This document shows, in pieces, positions 54,308-64,000 of a stretch of 64,000 bases of DNA. Source of the DNA: Cryptomeria japonica (Eukaryota; Streptophyta; Pinopsida; Cupressales; Cupressaceae); assembly GCF_030272615.1 (NCBI RefSeq), contig NC_081407.1:437997230-438061229 (forward strand). The letters are read 5' to 3'. Every line of letters starts with the position of its first letter. The stretch's first letter is position 1. Position numbers and translations under genes: made by a program. The notes below the pieces were generated by a model. The model made no database searches. It saw only the letters and a program-made list of their open reading frames with translations, and was not told the origin of the DNA.

Positions 54308-56339
54308 TCGCTCTTGACCCTTGCTGAGGGCCTAGGGCGAAATTTATCCTAAGTGCAATTTCTCGTTTTTGATGGGCTTGCTAACTGGTTCCTGACCTCG
54401 AAAATGACCTGACTTTGCCTTGTGAAGTGATTGGAGGCTTAAATTTTGAATAGTTTAGCCAGAAAGGGTAAAATCGCTCCTGACCCTTGCTGAAGGTCCA
54501 GAGCGAAAATGTTATTTAAGGCATATTTGTCACTGACTTTTCTAATTTGTTTTGTGCAGGGTCTCCAGGAGGGATGATTGAGCGTGGTTGATGCTTTTGA
54601 AGATTTGAAGGCATGAAAAATGATGAATTTTGAAGGCTGAGGGAAAAATCGCTCCTGACCCTTGCAAAGGGCGCAGGGCGAAATTTTGATTTCCCTCATC
54701 TTGCAGTGAAAAGGGACCAAGTGTTGGGCATGAATGGAAAATGAATCGAAGGAGTTTTGACTTGAAATGATGAAGGATCTTGTTGGAATCATCAAAATCG
54801 CTCCTGACCCTCAGAGAGGGCCCAGGGCGAAAAAAGCTTATTGGAATCATTCCTGGCCCTATTTGGTCGATTTGAGATGTCAAAGGCATGGTGGAGGATG
54901 AAGAGAACATGATAAAGTATCCAGACTCGATTAAAGATGATGAGATGAAGGAGTTTTGCCCAGGAAAGGTAAAATCGCTCCTGACCCTCAGAGAGGGTCC
55001 AAAGCGATTTTCTTTGTGTGTCACATTTTTCGACCTTTCTTGGACATGAATTTTTATTCACAACATGAAACAAGATGACATCTTCCTTCGCAAAGAAATT
55101 TTGAGATGAAAAGTGAAGTATTTTGGTCCAGATAGCAAAAATCGCTCCTGACCCTCAGAGAGGGTCCAGAGAGAAATTTTCAAATGTGTAATTTTCTTGC
55201 AAGGACAAAACGATTTTATGATTGAAATGAATGAGGAAGGGTGTGTTTTGCTCGTTGAAGATAATTTGGAGGGCTAACAAAAGATGGATAAGCTTGAATT
55301 TGCAAAATTGCTCCTGACCCTCAGAGAGGGTCCAGGGCGAAAAATCTAATATTGAGCCTTTCTCTCCAAGTTTGGACAAATCTAAGCCAAGGCATGAGTT
55401 TGGAATAATGTTTAATTTGCCTTGAAGTGAAAAGGGATCGTTAAGAGTAAGGATTTTGAAGGCAATTACAAAAATCGCTCCTGACCCTCAGTGAGGGCCC
55501 AGAGCGATTTTTCATGATCCTCTCCTTTGTTTGTGGAATTAAGACAAAATCTTGCTTGGACGGGAGGGGAACATGATATTCTATGCCTTGAAGGTAATTT
55601 GAAGTTGAAGTGATCAAGAATTTGTGCAAAAAGACTCAAAGTCGCTCCTGACCCTCACTGAAGGCCCAGGGCGAAATTTACAAAACCAACAACTTGCCTT
55701 CAAGATTGCGCTAAGGCAAGGTTGTGCTAAGGTGGAAGGGTCCTCCAAAACGTGATGAACAAGGATTTACCTCCAAAACTTGATGATCCTAGCCTAAATT
55801 GCAAAAGTCGCTCCTGACCCTCACTGGAGGCCCAGAGCGAAAATCTTTGGAGCACCTATTTTGCCTTACAAAGCAAATTAAACATGTATGGAATGGACGA
55901 AGGAGATCATTCCTTACCCCACAAGGAGAATTGACAATTAAAAGATGAAGGATTTTGAGCAAAATTGGGAAAATTGCTCCTGGCCCTTGCTGAGGGTCCA
56001 GGGCGAAATTCCTCCAAAAGACATTTTTGCCTTAAAGATTTTCGATGAATTTACTCAATTGAGCAAGGAAATTGATCTTGGAAATAACGATGAGGGTTCA
56101 ACAATCAAATTTAGGTGGATTATAAGCCTAAAATGGAAAATCGCTCCTGACCCTTGGAGAGGGTCCAGGGCGAAATCTACATTTCCACCTATTTTCCTCA
56201 TGCAGAATATCAAAATTTGAAGTGCATCACCTTAACTGGATATCGATTTACCTTCCAGGAGATTTTGGAGTCAAGATGCGAAGTTTTCAAGGCTAAAATT
56301 GCAAAATCGCTCCTGACCCTCAGAGAGGGTCCAGGGCGA
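54308..56339. repeat. Array of 13 hairpin modules, mean spacing 166.6 bp
   Basis: A 33-nt module starts at 54308, 54474, 54649, 54798, 54975, 55142, 55308, 55475, 55642, 55808, 55974, 56141 and 56307. It is built as TCGC...GACCCTC-AGA-GAGGGTC...GCGA: a 7-bp stem with a 3-nt loop, and an outer stem with small bulges. The intervening 133 bp are only weakly alike. The nine spacings outside 54474-54975 are 166-167 bp, and the three irregular ones (175, 149, 177) sum to 501, three periods. The 13 cores vary at a few positions only. Confidence 0.95.
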
Positions 56340-56687
56340 AATCATCATGAAATTTCATTAAGCCTTGTTTTAAAAAATTAATATCCTCCAAATTGCATTA
56401 GATCACCAAAATTGCTAATTTTGAGGCATTTGAAAAAATTAAAATTAAATTGGCATTTAATAAAAGACATTTTGGCATTTAATAAATTAATTTTAAGCCT
56501 TAAAAATCGAACTTCTATCTTAGAGGCACTTAAAATTAATTTTTTATTAAATCAAAATTAAATATGGAGCGCTTAAGGTCTTATTTTTATTTATTTTGCC
56601 AAGTCAGCCCCTCCTTTTTGGAATTTTATTTATTTTTTAACCTCTTTTTGCCAAGTCGGCCTAGAGGGAGCAAAGGGGTGAGCGCTC

Positions 56688-56694
56688 TATATAT
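56688..56694 (+). promoter_or_regulatory. TATA box after the hairpin array
   Basis: CTCTATATATTGG lies in a GC-richer stretch 350 bp after the last hairpin and 465 bp before the ATG at 57159. Two CCAAGTC(A/G)GCC words are at about 56598 and 56651 just upstream. This places the hairpin array in an upstream (U3 or enhancer) position. Confidence 0.5.
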
Positions 56695-57158
56695 TGGAGG
56701 TGTTTGTTCACAATTCAAATCATTCAATCATTGCTTCAAGTGCGAATTTGGAAGGCTGATTAAAGGTGCGAAATCTGGTTTGCTTGGAGCGATTTTCTTT
56801 CAAGTGTTGGAGGCTAGAAGGAGGTGGAGTTGATTCTTGTGAAGGCTAAAGGAGGCGCATTTTATTCAAGGGAGAGCTTTGATCTACATTTTGCCTAGCG
56901 AAATTCACCTATTTTTGCATCATTTCTTAGAATTAGTACTCAAGAGGAGGTATGGCGAAATCATCTTGACACCATTGTTGAAGATTTGAATTTTGAACTT
57001 TGTTTTGAAAATTCTAAGTTTGGCGTAGTTAATTAGGAAATGATAACTCAAGATTTATCATGAAGTTTCCTAATTAAAATCTTAAATCTTCCTTTCTACC
57101 CTATATTTCTATGCTTCAAGATATATTACTAATTATGAAATGTTGTGTAGGTGTCAAG

Positions 57159-57983
57159 ATGGCGACTCCAAAGGCAGGAGCATCTACTAGTCGTCCAGCT
57201 CTCATGAAGGAAGATCAGAAGAACGAAGAATTGGAGACCAGGATTGTGTCCAAATGGAGCAATATCGGAGATACCAACTTGGGAAACTTCAGTGTGAAGA
57301 AGTTTCGAGAGGTCCCCTACATTGGCAAGCCATCACCTGTCGCAAAGAAGATAATTGAAAGTGGCATCATCAAGGCGGCCGGTTTCCCTCCAGCAGTCCA
57401 GTGTCATGAGCTGATGATCGAGTGTGCCCGCCATTATGACTCACAATCGAGATCGATCGTATCCAAGGAAGGAAACACTTTGGCTTACCTTTCAGAGGAG
57501 GCTATAAGTGAGGCTCTCCATCTTCCAGAGCATAAAGATATGATTTACAAAAGTTTAGAAGGAGCCAAGTCAATGTATGAGGATGATCCCGACACTTGCC
57601 TGAATCTCATCAATAAGAATTGGTTGCTCAAAAGTCATCCTCACCTGAGCAAGATTCCCAACACACCACATAGGATCGACTTCCAGGAGGAGTACAGAGA
57701 TTTGATAACTTTGCTCAATCGAGTTACAGGGGCTCCTCAGGCCTTCTACTTCGAAAAGTGGATGTTCTACTTCATCCATCCAAGGAAAAGGAACGATTCA
57801 TTGGGCTAGAATTATTAGCCATTGTCTGGATGTGCAATTGAGAAGGCTAAGACCTACTAAATCATTCCACATGAGCTCATATGTCATATATGCCCTGATC
57901 CGGAGTTTCGAATATGCTGGGCTACCTCACAGAGGAGTGATCGGAAGAGGACCCAGAGAGGTGAGAGTTTGTGACTCTTATGT
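57159..57983 (+). pseudogene. Gag-like ORF of unknown family, frameshifted and cut by gap
   Basis: The ATG at 57159 lies in a good context (CAAGATGGC). The frame runs 216 codons to 57809, then a 1-base shift near 57800 continues as W-A-R-I-I-x-x-C, QLRRLRPTKSFHMSSYVIYA and a segment ending CDSYV at the N gap. The sequence is soluble and mixed charged: a Thr/Ser-rich start, RIVSKWSNIGDTNLGNF, KAAGFPPAVQCHELMIECAR and FYFEKWMFYFIHP. No CCHC, protease or RT is present so far. By position it should be the first ORF of an LTR element, hence gag-like, but I cannot name its family. Confidence 0.6.
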
Positions 57984-58483
57984 NNNNNNNNNNNNNNNNN
58001 NNNNNNNNNNNNNNNNNNNNNNNNNNNNNNNNNNNNNNNNNNNNNNNNNNNNNNNNNNNNNNNNNNNNNNNNNNNNNNNNNNNNNNNNNNNNNNNNNNNN
58101 NNNNNNNNNNNNNNNNNNNNNNNNNNNNNNNNNNNNNNNNNNNNNNNNNNNNNNNNNNNNNNNNNNNNNNNNNNNNNNNNNNNNNNNNNNNNNNNNNNNN
58201 NNNNNNNNNNNNNNNNNNNNNNNNNNNNNNNNNNNNNNNNNNNNNNNNNNNNNNNNNNNNNNNNNNNNNNNNNNNNNNNNNNNNNNNNNNNNNNNNNNNN
58301 NNNNNNNNNNNNNNNNNNNNNNNNNNNNNNNNNNNNNNNNNNNNNNNNNNNNNNNNNNNNNNNNNNNNNNNNNNNNNNNNNNNNNNNNNNNNNNNNNNNN
58401 NNNNNNNNNNNNNNNNNNNNNNNNNNNNNNNNNNNNNNNNNNNNNNNNNNNNNNNNNNNNNNNNNNNNNNNNNNNNNNNNNNN
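57984..58483. other. Assembly gap (500 N)
   Basis: Exactly 500 N, interrupting the gag-like ORF and hiding the rest of its element. Confidence 1.
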
Positions 58484-59409
58484 CAATAAACTAGGTACAA
58501 AGTTCTAAAAAAATCAAGCGTAGCTAGTGACTCTTGTTACTACAAAGAGAGTTATACTAGAGGGCTACAAGTACTCATTATGAAGCATCTATGTCAAAGT
58601 GTCTTCTAAATCTTTCAACCACATCACTTTCAATGTTGGTCTTTGTTAGGTATCAAATTCTTCTCAATCAAGAAAGACAACATCATTTGCATTTTTTCTC
58701 AACCTTTGGATCAATTTCATCATGATCAACTAGCTATTCATCCTCAACATCACTTGATTTTGTCCATATATAAATTAATTTTAACAATTGAAAATAAAAA
58801 AATATAATGAATACAATTATAACTATGATTTCAAGTATATTAAAACTTCAACCTTGAGCTTTCTTTAGATTTAGGTGGAGGTTGCAGTGAACAAACACCA
58901 ATTTATTCACTCATTGTTATGTTAGGCAATTATATTTCTTGGAACACTTGTGTTCAAAAAAACTCCAAGTATTCTTACAAGTGGATGAGCTACATGGTTG
59001 ACTCAAATGCATCTCACTATCCAAATAAGAATTTCGGTTTCATAAACAAAAAAAATCCATTGTTGTGCTGAAAAATATACATTATTTTGAAATGATATAA
59101 TGAAATATATCTTAAAAGCTTACCACCTTTAATTTGAATGTCAACAATATAGATATTGTACAAAGTTTATAAGGTCTACTTAATTTGAAGGTGAAGACCT
59201 TGCACAATAGACATACTTGAAAAAAAAAGCCTTGTCTGTTTGTCATTGGAAACTCTACCATAACCATCTATAACTTTTGAAAAGTAGAGAACATTTTCTT
59301 CAAGCACATGAATAAGCCTCAAGTGTGACCTCAAAAGCATCTTTGAATGAGGGGCTATATAACAACATTGAATTGAAATACATTTAGTGGCATGGGGAGG
59401 GGAGTGCAT
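58484..59409. other. Unassigned, possibly downstream part of the hAT relic
   Basis: AT-rich and stop-rich. As it adjoins the 3' side of the minus-strand hAT relic it may be its decayed C-terminal region, but no motif was seen. Confidence 0.35.
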
Positions 59410-60150
59410 CTACAGTGTTATCTATTAATTATGTCCTATAATGGTCTATATATATCCCTGTTATTTTCTATACTACCCCTCATCACCTCCTCGTCCCTAT
59501 ACATGGCCTTGTGCATATAGTCAATGTGGTATTTCTTTCCATTCACTAGCCTTTGCTACAAGCTTTGAAAATTTTACAAATTATTTAACCTTATCCCAAA
59601 AACTCATGGAATAAATACAACATGTCACTATCATGCCATCTATTTGGTTCATGAAGCCAAATTCCATTTATTTGAAACAAAAATTCAATGAAAACCATTT
59701 TTAATTGGCAAAGAGTTTACAATGCAAGGAAGTGTGTAGCAAATATCATCACCCCTAGTAAAACTAAGTCTCTTACCTATGTGAAGGAGCACATCATACA
59801 TAACACCCTTCAGTGACTATAAATGAACTTGATAATTGTGCAAGCATTTTACCTCTTTAACCCATTCAAATTTTCTCTATGGTTAGATCAAGGTTATGTA
59901 CCACACAAGCTAAAAAATATAGAGGGATACTTGTGCATCAAGAGTCTCCTAGTATCAACACAAGCAATATGATAAATTGAGCCACATTTGGTGGACCCTA
60001 CATTCATGACCACCTTTTCAAATAAATTCAACAATGCAACTATGTAAATTTGATCATATCTCATATATATGCTTTATTTCAAAAGGATTGTGTCAATATC
60101 ATATGAGACAAGGAAGTTGTTGAGAGTTTAGTTCATTCTATCCATCCAAC
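59410..60150 (-). pseudogene. hAT transposase relic, second copy
   Basis: The minus strand reads L-F-E-K-V-V-M-N-V-G-S-T-K-C-G (about 60000), then RRLLMHKYPSIFFSLCG (about 59920) and H-N-L-D-L-T-I-E-K-I (about 59895). These match the plant hAT segment with L-L-M-E-K-Y-P, a C-A-A-H-C-type motif and L-D-L-M-L-E-D-I. Pieces resembling the following M-M-R-x-x-T...R-x-A-T-x-F region appear near 59800-59700. Many stops and shifts. It appears to be a different copy from the one at 50-53 kb. Confidence 0.72.
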
Positions 60151-62331
60151 CAGCTGACATTAAGATGATTCAATATTTCCCACTCTAATTGAATTTAATT
60201 AGAAACATCCTTAACATCATGTATCATATCATTGATCAAACCAACCCTCATGTCTTATAAAATGGGGATTTGAACCCAAAACCTACAGTTGTAATAACAT
60301 CCACCATACCTTGCTTGCCAATATGGAGAACTAAATACATAGAATGGTTGGCTAGAGAAATACCAAAAATTTACACTCATCTTCTTTACCTATTCATGGA
60401 TGTTCTTCCTCCATCCTATTTGGTGTGGAGCCTAATCAGTCTCCAAGTGGAAGATTTTTGGCATATTGCAATTGATCATGCTATCAGGCCTAAATCTTGG
60501 TGAACTTTTCAACCATTTTTTCCCCCAGATAAATTATGGAGGAGTCCAAGGTGGGGTATAGCCCATCCTACAGAGCCTGGGGGGGACTATCACCACAACT
60601 AGGGCTTGGGGGATGAGCTGATAGTAGGGATCTAGAGGCAACATCCCTAGTTAGGGTCTCAGAAGTAATGCCCCCAAAGAAAATAAATTGACCATTATTT
60701 AATAGTCGACTATTATTTTGATATGTAAATCAACCCTTGTAAACCACCAAAAAGGGCTTGATAAATAAGTGGTTGTTTAATGTGAAATATTATCGGATTG
60801 TAATTCGCTCTTTGGTAGATAGTAAAAGTAAAGTGGACAATTTTTTCTCTATAGGTGTAGCCCACATTAGGTGAACCATGTTAAATATGTGTGTGTAGTG
60901 TTCTAAATTGTAAACCTATACAATTTTACACTCCCTTTTGTGCCTTTTCCTTATTGTGTTTCCTCCTAACTCTTTTTCAAGCCTATTTTTGGCCTTTGCA
61001 CTATAAAATTATTGTCATATGATCACATGTTGATCTGGTTCTCTATTCTCTGCTTGAGTGCACCTCGACCACCTTTGATTCACCTTGTTTTGGGTGGACA
61101 AGGATGCTAGGCATCCTTTTCTTAGTGGACAAGGCACTAAGAATCCTTGTCCCCCAAGATTGGACCTATTTTTAAATATGTCAGTGCCAAATTCTTGCAA
61201 TTTGATCCCCAATCTCAATATTTTGATATGACCATTGGAGATCAGCCTAATTTATCAAATACCTCAGAAACCCTATATAAGAGCATCTTTACAATTCATT
61301 TTCACATCACCACATATCAGGCACATTCATCCATAAGAATCAAAGTGGCATAATTTCATCCCACCATATTCTTCAAGTGTTCTTAAAATCTGAGCATTAT
61401 GGAGAAGCAAGTTGCAACAACCTTCATGCAAGCATGTGTTTATGATTGATCATTTTTATGTCTTGTCATGTCATGTTATTGCATCCACAATTGTGAGTAA
61501 TATTCAAAGAGCATTGCATCATTAGTAGCAACATTAGAAAGCTTGAGGTATAATAGTGCAGATCCAACTTTTTACTTTAGAGGTTTTCTTTTCAATTACT
61601 TCATTAAGGGCGTTATTTCCAAAGCCAATGTTTGACCTAGGCAAACCCCTATCAACCCAACACCTTTTTCCCCTCTTGTTTGTGTAAGTGACAAGCCCTA
61701 AAGAAAACAAATATACATCTAAAAAGAGAAGATTGAGATGTATAAGACCTGATTTTGAAGGAGTAAAAACACTAGGACAAGGCTACCTAGCATCAATGTT
61801 TGACACTTTTTCAAAAAAAAATCAGATTTCAGCCACATGTTCCTCTTCGCTTCCCATTTTCAAATTAGTGGTCAATGTATGCATACCTATTTTTAAATTG
61901 TTTGTGCATGTTGGTTACTTCCATTTTTTCTTTATTATCCCTAATTCACATTTTTTAATTCAATTTCAACTCAAACAAGAAGAATAAAGAAGTCCAATTT
62001 TCAATAGATTCAAGGTTGAACCTATTAACTCTTATTTCCCTTTAATGTAATATGGTAGAAAGTAGGGCTTGTTCCTAATTCATATTAGACCAGTGAACCC
62101 TCATTTTCCACTCTATCACATTTTTGTGAACCTTATACTTCTAACATTTTGCATATTTTTTATTTGGTGTTTTCAAATCTAATTTTTCATAATGGAATTA
62201 ACAAAATCTGATTGGTCTACTATTTCACATGTGATTACATTGTTGATTAGCTATATTTATCAAAATCATATGTTGGATAATGGCTTCTTTCACTTCATAT
62301 TACTTACATTCCTGCATACCACTTTATTGTA
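60151..62331. other. No gene recognised
   Basis: A plus-strand ORF at 60270-60503 with FMDVLPPSYLVW and VEDFWHIAID is unidentified. GGGGGACTATC and GGGCTTGGGGGATGAGC near 60580-60620 are locally G-rich. The rest is AT-rich without recognised features. Confidence 0.35.
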
Positions 62332-62936
62332 TTGCATTATATGAGGATTTCAAAGATTTTCCCTACATTTAAATCATTTCTCAAAGTTTTCATACATATT
62401 TTGTGTTGTTATATGATGATAATTTTAAAGAAACTCATGGAATATTTAGATTTCATGAAAGCTTTAGTAGATATTTCAAGTAATCATCCTAAAAATGATG
62501 CTAAAATAAATCATATATGTACCTCTCATAGAGTATCTTTTATTCATGAGGAAAGACCTAATGCTCCTATAAATTATCTCTCCAATAGAGATGTAACATT
62601 GAAGAGAAAAGATGAATCATCTTATCGCAACTATACTTTGGTGCAAGAGGGACAAGCTAAGCATGTTAATATTAGAAGATATATCAATTTGGATCATCCT
62701 CATTCCCCAAGAGCTTATCTCAATCATCAACATATTTTGAGACAAGATGATGTGTGAATTTTATTCATGATATATCTCCTAACATAACTTTAAGTAAGGA
62801 TGAGTCTTTAGATGATGAGAATACTCTTGGTGCTTATAGAGATTTTAAATATTTTGTTCAAGAATTACATGATAAAGCTATTATTCATATCACACTTTAT
62901 CTCATTCTTTTTTTAAATATAGAGGTAGTTCCTTAG
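62332..62936 (+). pseudogene. Two overlapping ORFs of unknown function
   Basis: Frame 1 (62332-62757, 141 codons) has a hydrophobic start and then a polar part with ISSNHPKNDAKINHICTSHR, RRYINLDHPHSPRAYLNHQH. Frame 2 (62754-62936) overlaps by four bases, after which the same polar style continues (DISPNITLSKDESLDDENTL). A one-base change could join them, so they may be one broken ORF, probably from a transposon. No motif was recognised. Confidence 0.35.
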
Positions 62937-62988
62937 CACTCTCTTGCCCTATTATATTGCTCCTCACTATGTGACACTAGTAGCTTAG

Positions 62989-64000
62989 TGTTAACGACTG
63001 TTTTGACACACCCGCCAACAGTCAGGTAGCCAATGTGAACACTCACCACCTCTCCTGAAAACTAATGAATTTGGGAAAACTCACTACCCCAAGGTCTCTA
63101 TAGCCAGGTCACGATGGTGATGGGCAGCCCAGTGGTTGATGTGGTTGTACCTGTAAAGGGGCTTGCCGGTTGGAACTAAATCTCGCTGGTTATGGATAAC
63201 TGCACTTCCTTTCTTTTTGTGTTTTTATGGTTTAAGATTCTCTGGGAAATAAAATACGAAGTGTAAAGGGAAATAAGAAAATAACAATAAAAACCAATAT
63301 AACAACAACTTAATGAACTACTCAATTAGTTCCCTGCAATCCAAGAAATTATCAAATATTATCCAAGTTAGCATTCAACAAGGAACCTCCAGAAAACCTG
63401 CAAAATAATCAATTTCACAAGTTTGTGGAAATAAAATCATCAACAATATGGCCTATCACAATAGTTCTCGTACACCACTAACGTGTGCAATATGATTCAT
63501 AAAGTGATAAAAAAAAAGATTAAACCACGTTGCTAACTCCAAATAATAGACGTTACCAAATTACATAGAACAATTTGGTAGAATATAGACGTAGATCAGG
63601 CAATCTACAAGATGCTTCTCATATTAATCTCAATGAATGTATAACAAAAATAACTCAAACTTCTTAACATTTTGCAAAATATTCTAAAAATCTCTAAGTG
63701 GGCCACAAATCATCAATTTGGGACCCTCTAAATGGAATCTCTAATTGGACCTCAAATCATCAATTTGGGGAACCTTACAAATGAATCCAACTTCTCAATT
63801 TATAGAAGATCTCTGCCCTATTTTCTAGGAAATAACCCTAACCTAAATTAAGAACTGAAACTAGGAGTCACAGTTAACTTGCAAGCTTCTGCCTTGACAC
63901 TCCACTTAACAACTACGAAATGGGGATTGCATGAGCACTACGAAGACCCTGCTAGGTGAGCCACGTTTTCATAGTCATGCAGGATTTCTCTCAAAATTGA
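62989..64000 (+). repeat. Possible LTR start, running out of the window
   Basis: TGTTTTGACACACCCGCC at 62989 resembles the TGTTnTGAC starts of the other LTRs and is followed by a GC-richer stretch to about 63190. No partner end or target duplication could be seen before the window ends, and no ORF was recognised to 64000. Confidence 0.3.

Larger units (their letters stand above)
53876..57158 (+). repeat. LTR/U3-type region of an element of the TGTTGTGAC family
   Basis: Two possible starts are TGTAATGTCCCC at 53876 and TGTTGTGACC at 53926. The latter, with CACACATCGCCCCATT..GGGGACCCCC following, matches the starts at 41820 and (reversed) 19577. The region then carries the 13-unit hairpin array, a TATA box at 56688 and a leader of about 450 bases with a possible splice acceptor GTTGTGTAG before the ATG at 57159. 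The 3' partner was not found because the N gap follows. Confidence 0.65.

Noticed and set aside
54439-55629. Overlapping minus-strand ORFs with a repeated G-P-S-L-R-V-R-S-D-F motif
   Set aside because: The peptide repeat is the translation of the hairpin module; frames shift between units and no continuous ORF exists.
54308-56339. Hairpin modules as bacterial-type terminators, tRNA or snoRNA genes
   Set aside because: The cores are 33 nt with no flanking T-run, no tRNA box elements and no snoRNA boxes seen; the host is eukaryotic.

Overview
The window looks like a repeat-rich gymnosperm (conifer-type) nuclear genome. It is AT-rich, carries many old, nested plant retrotransposons of several classes, and holds one plant gene whose coding exons are separated by a 10.3-kb transposon-filled intron. 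Three 500-N assembly gaps (222-721, 25722-26221, 57984-58483) each interrupt repeat sequence. Nothing prokaryotic, organellar or viral was seen. The species was not determined.

The only convincing host gene is a five-exon, plus-strand NodH-like (P-loop) sulfotransferase at 10038-21983. All coding exons join in frame to 339 residues. The PAPS-binding signatures and an N-terminal membrane anchor are visible. Its last exon has been partly duplicated into the 3' flank.

Region by region: 1-221 is the edge of a minus-strand LTR element. 722-3176 is a Ty3/gypsy pol kept in one frame but carrying five TAG stops. 3.2-10 kb is mostly unassigned, with a gag remnant and a small tandem repeat. 10.0-22.2 kb is the sulfotransferase gene, with a LINE (antisense, 3'-truncated, ending in a foldback) and LTR pieces in its big intron. 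22.5-24.4 kb is a CA-rich tract split by a solo LTR. 25.0-25.4 kb is a LINE RNase H relic. 26.2-29.8 kb is a degraded Ty1/copia element on the minus strand. 32388-39938 is a structurally complete LTR element (2.03-kb LTRs, PBS, PPT, target duplication GTTTC) with no pol genes. Its whole interior is one broken ORF of about 1,130 codons of unknown function. 39.9-46.6 kb holds two Ty3/gypsy gag copies, one split by a 4.07-kb TGTTG...CAACA insertion with a helically phased 32-bp repeat. 48009-49923 is a solo LTR of the same family as the 32-40 kb element. 50.6-53.1 kb is a hAT transposase relic split by another solo LTR. 53.9-58 kb is an LTR-type element with thirteen copies of a 33-nt hairpin spaced on average 166.6 bp apart, then a TATA box and a gag-like ORF of unknown family. 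59.4-60.2 kb is a second hAT relic. The rest is unassigned.

The most unusual signals are the 166.6-bp hairpin array, the pol-less LTR element with a very long ORF, and conserved MADS/MEF2-type sites in its U3. A further signal is that nearly all nonsense codons in these elements look like CAG to TAG changes, as expected from deamination of CHG-methylated cytosines. All alignments were made by eye and family recognition is from memory; no searches were run.
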